Of a stretch of DNA of 64,000 bases, positions 8,750 through 17,711 are shown piece after piece. This stretch comes from JAGHBT01 sp035311885 (lineage in GTDB: Bacteria > Krumholzibacteriota > Krumholzibacteriia > Krumholzibacteriales > WJIX01). Made by a program: the position numbers and the translations under genes. Below the pieces are notes generated by a model. That model saw nothing but the letters and a program-made list of their open reading frames with translations, was not told the origin of the DNA and ran no database searches. The stretch spans positions 1-64,000 of the forward strand of contig CAZKNG010000004.1 of the NCBI GenBank assembly GCA_964554125.1. The letters are read 5' to 3'. Each line of letters opens with the position of its first letter. The first letter of the stretch is position 1.

Positions 8750-9535
8750 TTAAACTTCTTCATCATACTCGGTGAGTATCCCGGCAACGGCATTTGCCTG
8801 ATCATCCGCCCCGGCGACAAGTATTATCCTTTTTATCGATTCAGTTTCCTGAGATTTTATCGTTTCAAGCAATGCTATCACCGCTCGGTGATTATTTGTT
8901 TCTTCTAAATTCTTCCATATGACCGGAATCGTTACGGTAGCAGAATCGAGTTTGTCAGCAAGTTCGAGAACCTTCGAAAAAGCCGATTTAATCGATTCAT
9001 CAGAATGATAACCGGCAGAGTCTTCAGGTAGGACTGCATGGATTATGTAGCGGCATGTCAAATTTCCGGAGGTTGTAGAGATCGGCTTTTCAATCGTTAT
9101 CGGAGATTTTGAAGCTGCTTCTTTTTCTATATCATTTCCGCCTTTATTTTTAATGGCGGCCCCCGGGCCTTCAGACATAGTTCCGTCCGGTGAGGCTGGA
9201 TTTATAATGGCGTCTGAGAAGAAATCTGTAATTTCTCCCACCCGCACGGAAACGTCGATCTTTCCTATACTGGACATATAGACATTTTTCTCCATGGCTA
9301 TTCCGGCCAGTATTACATCCGGCTTTTTTCTGAAATCGCCGATGAGCCTCTTGCCTTCTCCGGCTACAAAACCCGCCGTATTGAAAACTTCTTCAGGATC
9401 GGCCCTGCCATCCTGAAAGAGATCGAGTTTTTTCCGCAGAGGATTTATCAACTCACCGCATTTGGATATTTTCAGGTTTCTGATAAACTCTTTTTTGCGA
9501 ATTTCCCGTTCATCATCGGTGTCATCAAATAACAT
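8750..9535 (-). CDS. Macro-domain protein with N-terminal extension
   Basis: A 261-residue protein. From about residue 93 it matches a macro domain, a fold that binds or removes ADP-ribose: DVSVRVGEITDFFSDAIINPAS, then GPGAAIKNKGG and CRYIIHAVLPE. The Asn-Ala-Ala-Asn motif of MacroD-type hydrolases reads Asn-Pro-Ala-Ser, and the usual Asp/Ala before the Gly-Ala-Ile is Gly. Hydrolase activity is therefore doubtful and binding is as likely. The first 90 residues are charged and helical and not recognised. AAGGGAG precedes the ATG. Convergent with the PurF-like gene. Confidence 0.75.
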   Translation of the reverse strand: MLFDDTDDEREIRKKEFIRNLKISKCGELINPLRKKLDLFQDGRADPEEVFNTAGFVAGEGKRLIGDFRKKPDVILAGIAMEKNVYMSSIGKIDVSVRVGEITDFFSDAIINPASPDGTMSEGPGAAIKNKGGNDIEKEAASKSPITIEKPISTTSGNLTCRYIIHAVLPEDSAGYHSDESIKSAFSKVLELADKLDSATVTIPVIWKNLEETNNHRAVIALLETIKSQETESIKRIILVAGADDQANAVAGILTEYDEEV

Positions 9536-9652
9536 TGTTTCTCCCTTCTCCAGTTAAGGTATAAGGCAGAAGCCGATTATTTTCCAGCAGAAAACAGCTG
9601 AAAATTATATATATTTTAAATTCTGCCTTTGATAACAGCGGCTTCGCGGATT

Positions 9653-10396
9653 TTATTGCCCGGGATTTATCTCTCCGGAGTCTTCTTTCTTTTTCGTAAG
9701 TCTGCTGAAAATAATGTACGAAGGCACTGAAAGAATAATCCCCAGAGTAATTCCAGCCGCCACGTCAAGAGGCCAGTGTACTCCAACATAGATTCTCGAG
9801 AAGGAAACTGTTGCCGCGATCAGAAGGAGAGGGGCGAGAAGTTTTCTGTAGACGAGACCGAGAAACAGCATGGAAGTTGTTATATTAGCCGCGTGTCCGG
9901 ACGGAAATGAGAAGGATGATTTATATCCTCTGACCGCTTCAAAAGATGTGGTAATCCATCCTGAGCTCCCGCTCCAGAAACGCGCGCCGCCCAGCACTTC
10001 GCAGGGACGCGATCTTTGAAAGAGGGGTTTCATAATTCCACTGGATATCTGATCAGATGCTACCAGAAGGGGTATGAGCGCGAGAGCAGCCCATTTCCCT
10101 TTCGGCCCTCCGAATATTACAAGAGCTGACCATGAAAGTAGAATAATAATCTTAGACCTGTCAAAATCGGTAATAACAGGCATAACGGTATCAAATGCAC
10201 GGTTGGCGAGGCGCGTATTAATAAACCGGAAGATCCTAGTGTCGTAAGATGATTCGTTCTGGAATTTATGCCAGGCTGCCCCCGAAAGAGAATCTGTATC
10301 TGCCGCGCGGGGAGTCGGCGCGCTGGAGGAAGCTGCCGGCAGCATAGCCAGGACGATGAATATCAGGAATGTCTGCCGGATTCTTTCTTTTGCCAT
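9653..10396 (-). CDS. PAP2-family phosphatase, membrane bound
   Basis: Phosphatidic-acid phosphatase type 2 superfamily, acting on lipid phosphates such as undecaprenyl pyrophosphate or phosphatidylglycerol phosphate. All three active-site motifs are present in order: KPLFQRSRP, PSGH, and SRIYVGVHWPLD. An N-terminal hydrophobic stretch looks like a signal or first membrane span, and three or four more spans surround the motifs. The ATG at 10396 is chosen; a TTG start at 10429 has no ribosome-binding site. The Lys/Glu-rich tail is cytoplasmic. Exact lipid substrate unknown. Confidence 0.88.
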   Translation of the reverse strand: MAKERIRQTFLIFIVLAMLPAASSSAPTPRAADTDSLSGAAWHKFQNESSYDTRIFRFINTRLANRAFDTVMPVITDFDRSKIIILLSWSALVIFGGPKGKWAALALIPLLVASDQISSGIMKPLFQRSRPCEVLGGARFWSGSSGWITTSFEAVRGYKSSFSFPSGHAANITTSMLFLGLVYRKLLAPLLLIAATVSFSRIYVGVHWPLDVAAGITLGIILSVPSYIIFSRLTKKKEDSGEINPGQ

Positions 10397-10569
10397 AGCG
10401 GTACGGTTTTTCCTAAGATAATAATTCAAAAGGAAGTGTTCTGATCCTGCCGCCCGGAAAGTGCAATAGACAGAATCAGAACTCCTCTGAAATCAGTTTA
10501 CAATTCCTATCAGCAGGTGGTTTCGTCTATGCTTCTATGCCGCTGATACTTTTTCGCTTATGCCTGTTA

Positions 10570-11103
10570 CTAAAATGAGAAACCGCCGGAAATAGTGAAA
10601 TATTTAGTTGTGCCGTCATCAAATATTATATTAAGGGCTGGTTTGATCTCCCATATTCTTGATTCAGACTGATCGATTATTATTCCGCCGCCTAATCTCA
10701 TCCCAAGATTCATTTCCGAATCATCATCAAAAGCGAAGCGGTAAAAGCCGATCCCCGCCTGTCCGAAATATTTATTTGTGCTGCCTGTCGAATCACTTTG
10801 TGAAAAGAGATATCTCGCCTGGGGAATAAATTCCATTATCGAAGCTGAACCGTTGCCTTCATCGACTCCCCACCTGTTGTAGGCGATCCTTCCTCCCAGG
10901 AGTATATTGTCCGTATGTGGGATAAAACCGTCCAGGCCGAAGCATATTCCGGTATTTAAATAATCGCCCGCATCGCCGAAAGGTATTGATAGTCCTGCAT
11001 TGGCGTTAAATTCGATTTGTTCCATAATGCTGTCCGCAGCCAGAGTTGACGCAGGCAGAATAATAATAACGGCGATCATCAGCAACGCACTTTTATGAAT
11101 CAT
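10570..11103 (-). CDS. Predicted outer-membrane beta-barrel protein
   Basis: A 177-residue protein with a clean signal peptide (hydrophobic run ending STLAA at about residue 23). The remainder alternates polar and apolar residues with many Gly and aromatic positions, ending in the Phe-X-Phe pattern GGFSF typical of barrel proteins recognised by BamA. Size suggests an eight-stranded barrel of the OmpA/OmpW type. A strong AAAAGGGAGGG precedes the ATG. Function unknown. Confidence 0.7.
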   Translation of the reverse strand: MIHKSALLMIAVIIILPASTLAADSIMEQIEFNANAGLSIPFGDAGDYLNTGICFGLDGFIPHTDNILLGGRIAYNRWGVDEGNGSASIMEFIPQARYLFSQSDSTGSTNKYFGQAGIGFYRFAFDDDSEMNLGMRLGGGIIIDQSESRIWEIKPALNIIFDDGTTKYFTISGGFSF

Positions 11104-11468
11104 CTTTTTCCCTCCCTTTTGCTCGCACTCTTGTCCGGATAAGAAGTTTCCCCAAGCTTCCTCAAATTAAGTTGTAGTACAGGGTGCCACGGATTAAAGG
11201 AAAAAACAAGTATTCTTTTTTCCTTTCAATCTTACCCCGGACAGGCCCTCAGGGCGGTGAGAAGTTGACCCTATAAAAGCTTCTGTTTAGCTTGTCTAAT
11301 GAGAAAAAATCAAATTCAAGCTTCCGGCGCGAACATAAAAAGTGAGAACTCAGAGATATAGTTACAGTGAATGTGAAGAATCCGGTTGGAGAACGGTGTA
11401 ATATTAATTAGAATATATCCTGTAGGTTCTTTAGAACGTAATTAAACAGCCGGGCAGGGAAGTTAAAT
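11104..11468. other. Divergent intergenic region, 365 bases
   Basis: Separates the barrel gene and the CapK-PanD fusion gene, which read apart, so both promoters should be here. AT-rich near the right end. I see no open frame, RNA gene or strong hairpin. Confidence 0.5.
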
Positions 11469-13190
11469 ATGTTACCTCCTCTTTTACCTTCGGTAGTGAG
11501 ACATTTTGTTTACCCTTTTTATAGAGGGTATAGAAAAGACAGGGTCCTTTCTATTCTGAGCGATTTGGAGGATAATCAGTGGCTCGGAAAAGAACAGATA
11601 GAAGAGATACAATGGAGGAAGCTCAAGAAGCTGTTGAGTTACGTTTCCATCCATGTTCCCTATTACAGGGATCTCTTCAGTAACAGGGGAATAGAACCCG
11701 ATGAGATAGAAAGCCCCGCTGATTTTAAGAATATACCGTATCTGACAAGAAATGTTATTACAAAGAGCAGCCGTGATCTTATTACAGGAGATCCGCTGAT
11801 GAAGGGATATGCTTCGAGTACCGGCGGGTCTAACGGTGACCCTCTCTATTTCTACTGTGATCTTGCGGCCGGTCCCGTCCGCCGTGCCAACACAATCAGG
11901 CAGTTCCGCTATGCCGGTATTGATATTGGCGACAGGCAGCTGCGGCTTATGGGAGATCAGCTGGATAGAACATGGAAGGAAAACGCCGCGGCGAAGGTAA
12001 AAGATTACTTCAATAATATTAAATTCCTGTCATCGTTTGATATGTCAGACGAAGCGATGAAAGAGTATATCTATGTTGAACACTTTTTTAAACCCTCTGT
12101 TATTGTAGCCTACCCTTCAGCTCTTGCTCTTCTGGCTCATTTTTGTAAGAGGAGGGCTTTGAAGGTTTTTAAACCGAAAGCCGTTGTTACAAGCGGGGAA
12201 ATGCTGTACCCGGAGCAGAGGAAGATAATCGAAGAGGTCTTTTCCGCCCCTGTTTTCAACAGATACGGAACCAGTCAGTTTTCCAATGTAGCCAGCGAAT
12301 GTAAACAGCATAAGGGGTTGCATGTAGCGAGTGATCTCTTCTTCGTCGAAGTAATTAACAATAGCGGGAAACCGGCTGAAGCGGGCGAAAAGGGGGAGCT
12401 GGTCATTACAGACCTGTCTAACTTTTACATGCCCTTTATAAGATATAGAACCGGAGATTATGCGGTTCCGGCAGGAAGAATTTGTGACTGCGGAATAGGT
12501 CTGCCTCTCCTTGAAAGGATTGAAGGACGCAGCTTAAATACTATCAGAACTGCTGAAGGCAAATCTGTCGGGGGTGCTTTCTGGACTAGACTTTCGAGAA
12601 CAGTGCCGGGGATAAAGAGATTTCAAATTGAGCAGAAGGGTCTAAACAGCATCAATTACAGAATTGTTACCGGTCCCGGGTGGAAAGTTGAATTTAAAGA
12701 TATCCTTGATAGAAAGATCAAGTCATACTGCGGAGATAATTTAAACATTACCTTTCTTGAAGTTGATGACATTCCTCTTACACCCTCGGGGAAATCCAGG
12801 TTTATTATTCCTGATACCGAAGAAAAACTTGTCATTAAATCCAAGATACACAAGGCAAATATCACCTCGGCAGAACCTGATATGAATGACTGTCTGTGTA
12901 TAGACGAAAAACTCATGGAGCTTGCCGATATTTCCGAATATGAAAAGATCCTCATCGTTGATGCCACAAATGGAGTCCGTCTCGAAACATTCGCCGTGAA
13001 GGCCCCCAGAGATAAAGGTGATATTAAAGCCTGCGGAGCGGTCGCGGGAAAAGTTAACCCGGGGGATGAAATAGGTGTAATGGCGTTTACATGGGCGAAG
13101 GAAAACGAGGTTGATTTCAGTAATATTCTCGTTGATAAGAGGAACAGGTTCTTACGTTATCTTACAGAATTTCCAGGGCATAAAATATGA
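11469..13190 (+). CDS. CapK/PaaK-type adenylating enzyme fused to a PanD-like domain
   Basis: A 573-residue fusion. Residues about 1-445 are an adenylate-forming enzyme of the phenylacetate-CoA ligase/CapK group. Visible are the SSTGGSNGDP phosphate loop, YGTSQF, FIRYRTGDY, and the C-terminal lysine motif LTPSGKSR. Residues about 453-573 align without gaps to aspartate 1-decarboxylase (PanD). There Lys459 and His461 match E. coli Lys9 and His11, Arg504 matches Arg54 and Thr507 matches Thr57. The self-cleavage Gly24-Ser25 is replaced by Asp474-Cys475, and Tyr58 by Phe508. The domain should not form its own pyruvoyl group in the usual way. A free-standing PanD follows. The adenylation substrate is unknown. 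I know of no such fusion. Confidence 0.85.
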   Translation: MLPPLLPSVVRHFVYPFYRGYRKDRVLSILSDLEDNQWLGKEQIEEIQWRKLKKLLSYVSIHVPYYRDLFSNRGIEPDEIESPADFKNIPYLTRNVITKSSRDLITGDPLMKGYASSTGGSNGDPLYFYCDLAAGPVRRANTIRQFRYAGIDIGDRQLRLMGDQLDRTWKENAAAKVKDYFNNIKFLSSFDMSDEAMKEYIYVEHFFKPSVIVAYPSALALLAHFCKRRALKVFKPKAVVTSGEMLYPEQRKIIEEVFSAPVFNRYGTSQFSNVASECKQHKGLHVASDLFFVEVINNSGKPAEAGEKGELVITDLSNFYMPFIRYRTGDYAVPAGRICDCGIGLPLLERIEGRSLNTIRTAEGKSVGGAFWTRLSRTVPGIKRFQIEQKGLNSINYRIVTGPGWKVEFKDILDRKIKSYCGDNLNITFLEVDDIPLTPSGKSRFIIPDTEEKLVIKSKIHKANITSAEPDMNDCLCIDEKLMELADISEYEKILIVDATNGVRLETFAVKAPRDKGDIKACGAVAGKVNPGDEIGVMAFTWAKENEVDFSNILVDKRNRFLRYLTEFPGHKI

Positions 13191-13357
13191 TATATCTGTC
13201 CGGCGCTTTTAAAGATGCCGGAGATAAACTTTTTCCTCCGGCTTAATAATCAATAGTCTGTCCGGCATTATTAATCCTTACTTTCCCTTTGATTTTATGG
13301 ATAATTTGATATATTTATATCTGTACGCGATCGAAACCGCAAAGATGTGAGTATGTC

Positions 13358-13717
13358 ATGAAACGTATGTTTTTAAAATCTATGATTCTGAAAGCGAAGG
13401 TCACTCAAGCCGATCTTCGTTATGTGGGAAGCATTACGATCGATGAAGATCTTGTTGAGAAAGCGAATCTGAGTGAAAATGAGAATGTATTGATCGTTGA
13501 CAAAACAAATGGAAACAGACTCCAGACCTATATAATAATCGGTGAGAGAGGCTCTGGAGTAATTTGCATCAACGGTGCCGCGGCTCACCTTGTAGATGAA
13601 GGTGACATTGTTGATATCATGGCATTTTCCTGGACCACGGGTGAAGCTCAATCACTCTTTATAAAATTGGATGAGAATAATCATTTTTCCAGGTATGTCA
13701 AAACGGGTGAGCGCTGA
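13358..13717 (+). CDS. panD: Aspartate 1-decarboxylase-like protein (PanD family)
   Basis: PanD is a pyruvoyl enzyme that makes beta-alanine from aspartate for pantothenate. This 119-residue protein matches E. coli PanD residue for residue through the active site: Gly24-Ser25 self-cleavage site (YVGSITID), Arg54, Thr57, Tyr58, and Asn72 in INGAAA. Two key positions differ: Lys9 is Met and His11 is Leu. Both are kept in the PanD-like domain fused to the gene just upstream. It may therefore work only with that partner or act on a different acid. It has the same MAFxW C-terminal segment as the fused domain, so the two are close paralogues. The gene lies 167 bases after the fusion. Confidence 0.85.
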   Translation: MKRMFLKSMILKAKVTQADLRYVGSITIDEDLVEKANLSENENVLIVDKTNGNRLQTYIIIGERGSGVICINGAAAHLVDEGDIVDIMAFSWTTGEAQSLFIKLDENNHFSRYVKTGER

Positions 13718-13748
13718 CCCTTCCTACGGTTTCTCAGAAAGGGAATGA

Positions 13749-14885
13749 ATGTTCAAAAGAAGCCTGCGCCTCTTTGAGCTATGGGGCATCCCGGTGGAAA
13801 TTCATATCAGCTGGATTCTTATCTTCATACTTGTAACATGGAGCTTTGCCACCGGTGTTTATCCCGAGTCCTACGGCGGGACTTTCTCTTCCACTCAGTT
13901 ATGGATCATCTCTTTTCTGACAGCTGTTCTTTTATTCCTGTCGATACTTCTTCATGAGTTCAGTCATTCTGTTGTTGCTATCCGAAATGGTCTTCCCATC
14001 GGGAAAATTACATTATTTATGTTCGGAGGCGTAGCTCAGATGCGCCGTGAGGTTGAAAGTCCTTCCGTGGAACTCAAGATGGCCTCGGCGGGACCCGCGA
14101 TGACCCTTGTGCTTATAGGTGTTTATTACCTTCTGGGCGTAATTTTCAGATCATTCGACACCCTTTTCGTGTTGTTCAATTCACTCGCGTTTATAAACGG
14201 AGCGATTCTTGTTTTCAATATGATTCCGGGATTTCCACTTGACGGCGGAAGAATACTGAGGGCGGTTATCTGGCGTAAGACAGGCAATCTTCTCAGAGCA
14301 ACAAAAACAGCCAGCCGGATTGGAAAGGGTTTCGCCTTTTTCCTGATAGGTATGGGCATTATCAGTTTTCTGGTTAAGGGTAATCTTATAGACGGCATCT
14401 GGCTGATGATAATCGGCACTTTTCTGAGACAAGCCGCCGAAAGAAGCTACAAAGCCGTTATTTACCGGGAGGTCATGGAGAGATTCAAGGTTTCGGATAT
14501 AGTAAGATATGATGTCGTGACAGTCGGATTGTCAGTTGATCTGCGGACACTTGTCGAGGATTATTTCAAAAAGCACCCCTTTCAATCTTTTCCCGTAGTG
14601 GAGGATGGGGTTCTGGTGGGAATAATCAGACTCGATGATGTTAAGAAGGTCGAGAGAGGAAAGTGGCCTGAAATAAAGACGGCGGATTTAGTAAACAGGA
14701 ATATTTCAGATTACGCGATCCGGGCTTTTGATAATGCCGGAAAACTTCTCCGTCTTATACAAGAAAAAAAGTACGATTCTTTTCCGGTAATCGATGATTA
14801 TGGAAGATTTACCGGCATTGTAACGAGGAGCGATTTCGAAGAAGCGGTAAGAGTTATGACTTCCATTAGAAATTTGCCGGATTAG
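13749..14885 (+). CDS. Site-2 protease family membrane metalloprotease with CBS pair
   Basis: A 378-residue M50 protease that would cut within the membrane. The zinc site HEFSH lies near residue 74 and the second motif NMIPGFPLDGGR near residue 157, both in predicted membrane spans; about six spans in all. From about residue 250 two CBS domains follow (FPVVEDGVLVGII and FPVIDDYGRFTGIV), which usually sense adenosine nucleotides. It starts 31 bases after panD and could be in the same transcript. Its substrate is unknown. It is convergent with the next gene with only 11 bases between. Confidence 0.9.
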   Translation: MFKRSLRLFELWGIPVEIHISWILIFILVTWSFATGVYPESYGGTFSSTQLWIISFLTAVLLFLSILLHEFSHSVVAIRNGLPIGKITLFMFGGVAQMRREVESPSVELKMASAGPAMTLVLIGVYYLLGVIFRSFDTLFVLFNSLAFINGAILVFNMIPGFPLDGGRILRAVIWRKTGNLLRATKTASRIGKGFAFFLIGMGIISFLVKGNLIDGIWLMIIGTFLRQAAERSYKAVIYREVMERFKVSDIVRYDVVTVGLSVDLRTLVEDYFKKHPFQSFPVVEDGVLVGIIRLDDVKKVERGKWPEIKTADLVNRNISDYAIRAFDNAGKLLRLIQEKKYDSFPVIDDYGRFTGIVTRSDFEEAVRVMTSIRNLPD

Positions 14886-14896
14886 TTTAGATAAAG

Positions 14897-16735
14897 CTAT
14901 ATCATCCCTGAATCGGTGTAGTTTTCTATTGAGCTTGAAGAGCTGCTCAGGTCTTCGATGATCGATGTGAGTGTAAACAGGTGATCAAAGCCGAACTTGC
15001 CCAGTTTCCCGGTGTTTTCTGAAATTCCGCCGAGCGACAGATATTCGCCGATTGAATGGCAGTTTTGAATCTGGCGGTTGAAGCATTCTACTATCTTTGA
15101 ATTCTTCCCATACGGTCCTATTACATCGTTGGTCTGTTTTACCTTATTTCTTAACAACTTTTTCAGAGACGCGGGGAGGATGTAATACAATTCTCTCGCG
15201 TAAAGATATAACAGATATTTTTTAGAAGATATATCGAACCCCCAGTTGGCGTTACGGACAGCGGATGCTTCAGGTGAAAGTTTGAGCAGGAACTCCCGGT
15301 AGAGTTTGTATTTTGCTTTATGCTTATCCGGGCAATTCATGACAAAGTTAAAGAAGTGTATGGAATTAAAAGGCGAGACAGTCCAGAAGTAGAATCTGTT
15401 GCGGTCTTCTCCCTCAGATGTCCACTTCAGATTACGCTGATTGATTATAAAATGAACGTATTTTCCGTCCATCCCTCTCTCGGGATACGCCGCGAGTTCT
15501 TCTCTTATTTCAGCTATAATATCATTTTCCCTGATCCCCGTGACAGCGGCTGTAATATCAAGTGGAACGACATGGTTCGTCTTGATAATAAACCGGGTCA
15601 ATTCGTGTGTGTCTTTGAGTTTCTTAAAAGGTCTGGAATCGGGGATTATTAATCCCCCGCCCTCTCCGGTGAAATATGTAATTCTGTCTCCCCATTCGGT
15701 CCGTATCGCGTTGAAATAGGGTATGGAAAAACTCATTCCCAGGAAATTCATTCCATTCTTCATTCTGAGAAGTTTTAGAACCTCCTCTCCCGTAGCCTGT
15801 CCGATTTCAAAGAGTTTCCAGTCGAAATTCAGGACTTCGGATAATTCCCTCGCGATATCAATATCCTTCGCCGCTGTTTTATAGTAGTCGAGGAAGGTGG
15901 CGCCCGAGAAATCGATATCGATCCCTGTAAGGGCGGAGGCGACTGCTCTGGAATCCAGCCCGCCGCTCTGGGTGATTATATTCTTATCTACGGGGTCAGC
16001 CATTTTACCGCACATATCTGAGAAGATGGCAACCATCCGGTCAGCGGATTCACCTACACTGAGCCCGCGATTGTTTTTCGAATCGTAATTGAAATTATAA
16101 AGTGTTTCTATTGAAACTCTATCCGATTTTCCATCTGATCTGATCACAGAAGCGGGCGGGAGGCGGAAGGTGTTTTTTAGCAGCGTTCTTCTTCCAAGGG
16201 GGAATCCCAGAAGCAGAAATTGAGAGGATCCGGTTCTATCGAAACCTGTTCCACCGGAGAAATGATGGATGAATCTGAGTTCTCTTGAGACTGTTAGTGT
16301 TCCCGCGTCTTCATTCCAGTATAGCGGAAGGCGTCCCAGAGCGTCATTTAGTATCCACAAAGAAGATGATTTCCGATGAAGTATGAATATTATAAAATCT
16401 CCATTTGTATCCATAAGCCACCGAGTGATCTTTTCTCTTGAGCTGCCGGAATTTTCTATAAACAGTTTGACGAGTTTTCTGATCTCAGAAGAGATCTCCG
16501 AATGAGTTTTCCCGTATATCTTTCCCTCAAGGCAGATAAAGTATTCGCCATTCTCTATGACCGTCACCGGATATTTCGCGTGACTCGTGCAGCATAGGAA
16601 ATATCTGTCATCTTCGAGCAGTATATTCCGTTCGATCCATTTTTCGTGTATAACCGAATCCAGAGCTTTCAAGCTCTGCGCCTTTCTTTTTTTCAGCCCT
16701 CCGACGGGCTTATAGATAAAACTTATTCCAGGCAT
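14897..16735 (-). CDS. Asparagine-synthetase-like protein with Pro in place of catalytic Cys
   Basis: A 612-residue protein with an N-terminal class II glutaminase-like fold and a C-terminal ATP-pyrophosphatase synthetase domain. The PP-loop SGGLDSR (near residue 258) is intact, so adenylation of a carboxylate is plausible. The N-terminus is MPGISF where glutamine-using enzymes have Cys at residue 2, and no in-frame upstream start would supply one. It may use ammonia or an amine substrate, as beta-lactam synthetases do. The C-terminus has a run of six Ser. Flanking genes on this strand are not obviously linked. Confidence 0.82.
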   Translation of the reverse strand: MPGISFIYKPVGGLKKRKAQSLKALDSVIHEKWIERNILLEDDRYFLCCTSHAKYPVTVIENGEYFICLEGKIYGKTHSEISSEIRKLVKLFIENSGSSREKITRWLMDTNGDFIIFILHRKSSSLWILNDALGRLPLYWNEDAGTLTVSRELRFIHHFSGGTGFDRTGSSQFLLLGFPLGRRTLLKNTFRLPPASVIRSDGKSDRVSIETLYNFNYDSKNNRGLSVGESADRMVAIFSDMCGKMADPVDKNIITQSGGLDSRAVASALTGIDIDFSGATFLDYYKTAAKDIDIARELSEVLNFDWKLFEIGQATGEEVLKLLRMKNGMNFLGMSFSIPYFNAIRTEWGDRITYFTGEGGGLIIPDSRPFKKLKDTHELTRFIIKTNHVVPLDITAAVTGIRENDIIAEIREELAAYPERGMDGKYVHFIINQRNLKWTSEGEDRNRFYFWTVSPFNSIHFFNFVMNCPDKHKAKYKLYREFLLKLSPEASAVRNANWGFDISSKKYLLYLYARELYYILPASLKKLLRNKVKQTNDVIGPYGKNSKIVECFNRQIQNCHSIGEYLSLGGISENTGKLGKFGFDHLFTLTSIIEDLSSSSSSIENYTDSGMI

Positions 16736-16953
16736 GGTAATTTCTCCGTGATAATCCTGCTGAGATTACATGTCGATTAAGGAGACGCTCTAAGCGAATT
16801 TTACAGGTCCCGGGAGATATTGCAATAGTATTCTGCCGGTGAATGATGTGGAAACTATCGCTTGGCACGAGTTTGAAGAACCCGGGGGCGCGGCCGATCT
16901 GCCAGCAAGGCATCTCTAAGCTGTAAAGCATCTGACTCTACTGAAGGGTATGA

Positions 16954-17583
16954 TCATTTCTGTTCTCTGAGTCTATCTATTTCACTTATCTGTTGGCCTG
17001 TGAGTCTGTCAGCGCCTCCAAGAAGCTCTGTGAAAAGGGTCGTTCGCGCCGCCGCCTCGAGCACTTCGATTTTGCTGAAGGCCTCTTCAAGAGTCAGCCC
17101 AAGACAGACAGGTCCGTGATTCCTCATCATTATTACATCACTGCCTGCCGCGGCTTCGGAGACAGCGGAGGCAAGTTTTTCTGACCCCATAAGAGCATAA
17201 GGAACATTGGCTATCTGTCCCAGTATAAATCGTGATTCACCTGTGAAATCTGTCTTTATCTCTATGTTGGATGCCGACAGGATGGTTGCCCACGGGGGAT
17301 GAGCGTGAACAACGGCTCTGATATCATCGCGGCGATTATAGATTTTAAGGTGAAGGGAGGTTTCCATGCTGGGTGTAAGGTCACCTGAAAGATTTTTACC
17401 GTCTGTTGAAACTTCACAAATATTTTCGGCCGTGAGTCTTCCCTTGTCGAGCCCCGATGGAGTAACGAGGATCGAGTTCGCGCCGTTTCTCAGGCTGATA
17501 TTGCCTCCGCGCGCCGTTGTAAGTTCTCGCGCGTAGAGACGGTTTACAAAGTAGGCTATCTCTTCTTTTTTTCCTGATTCCAT
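16954..17583 (-). CDS. Class II aldolase/adducin family protein
   Basis: A 209-residue zinc enzyme of the L-fuculose-phosphate aldolase, ribulose-phosphate epimerase or methylthioribulose dehydratase group. Visible are the N-terminal RGGNISLR, the catalytic Glu in SMETSLH, the zinc pair in HAHPP, and the third zinc ligand in NHGPV. Substrate cannot be told from sequence, and there are no sugar kinase or isomerase genes beside it. Separated by about 220 bases from the asparagine-synthetase-like gene. Confidence 0.85.
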   Translation of the reverse strand: MESGKKEEIAYFVNRLYARELTTARGGNISLRNGANSILVTPSGLDKGRLTAENICEVSTDGKNLSGDLTPSMETSLHLKIYNRRDDIRAVVHAHPPWATILSASNIEIKTDFTGESRFILGQIANVPYALMGSEKLASAVSEAAAGSDVIMMRNHGPVCLGLTLEEAFSKIEVLEAAARTTLFTELLGGADRLTGQQISEIDRLREQK

Positions 17584-17711
17584 GGTGTTTGCAGGTTTAA
17601 AATAGTCATTCTATCTGTTATGCTTCATTACTATCATATAAATTAACAGAATAAAAGGAAATATAAAACAATTCCGAGTGATTTAATCTTACCTCTGGGA
17701 GGGGGATTGAT

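Noticed and set aside
13199..13235. TCCGGC/GCCGGA hairpin between the fusion gene and panD
   Set aside because: Six-base stem with a 12-base loop and a weak T run; too little to call a terminator, though it could reduce read-through.
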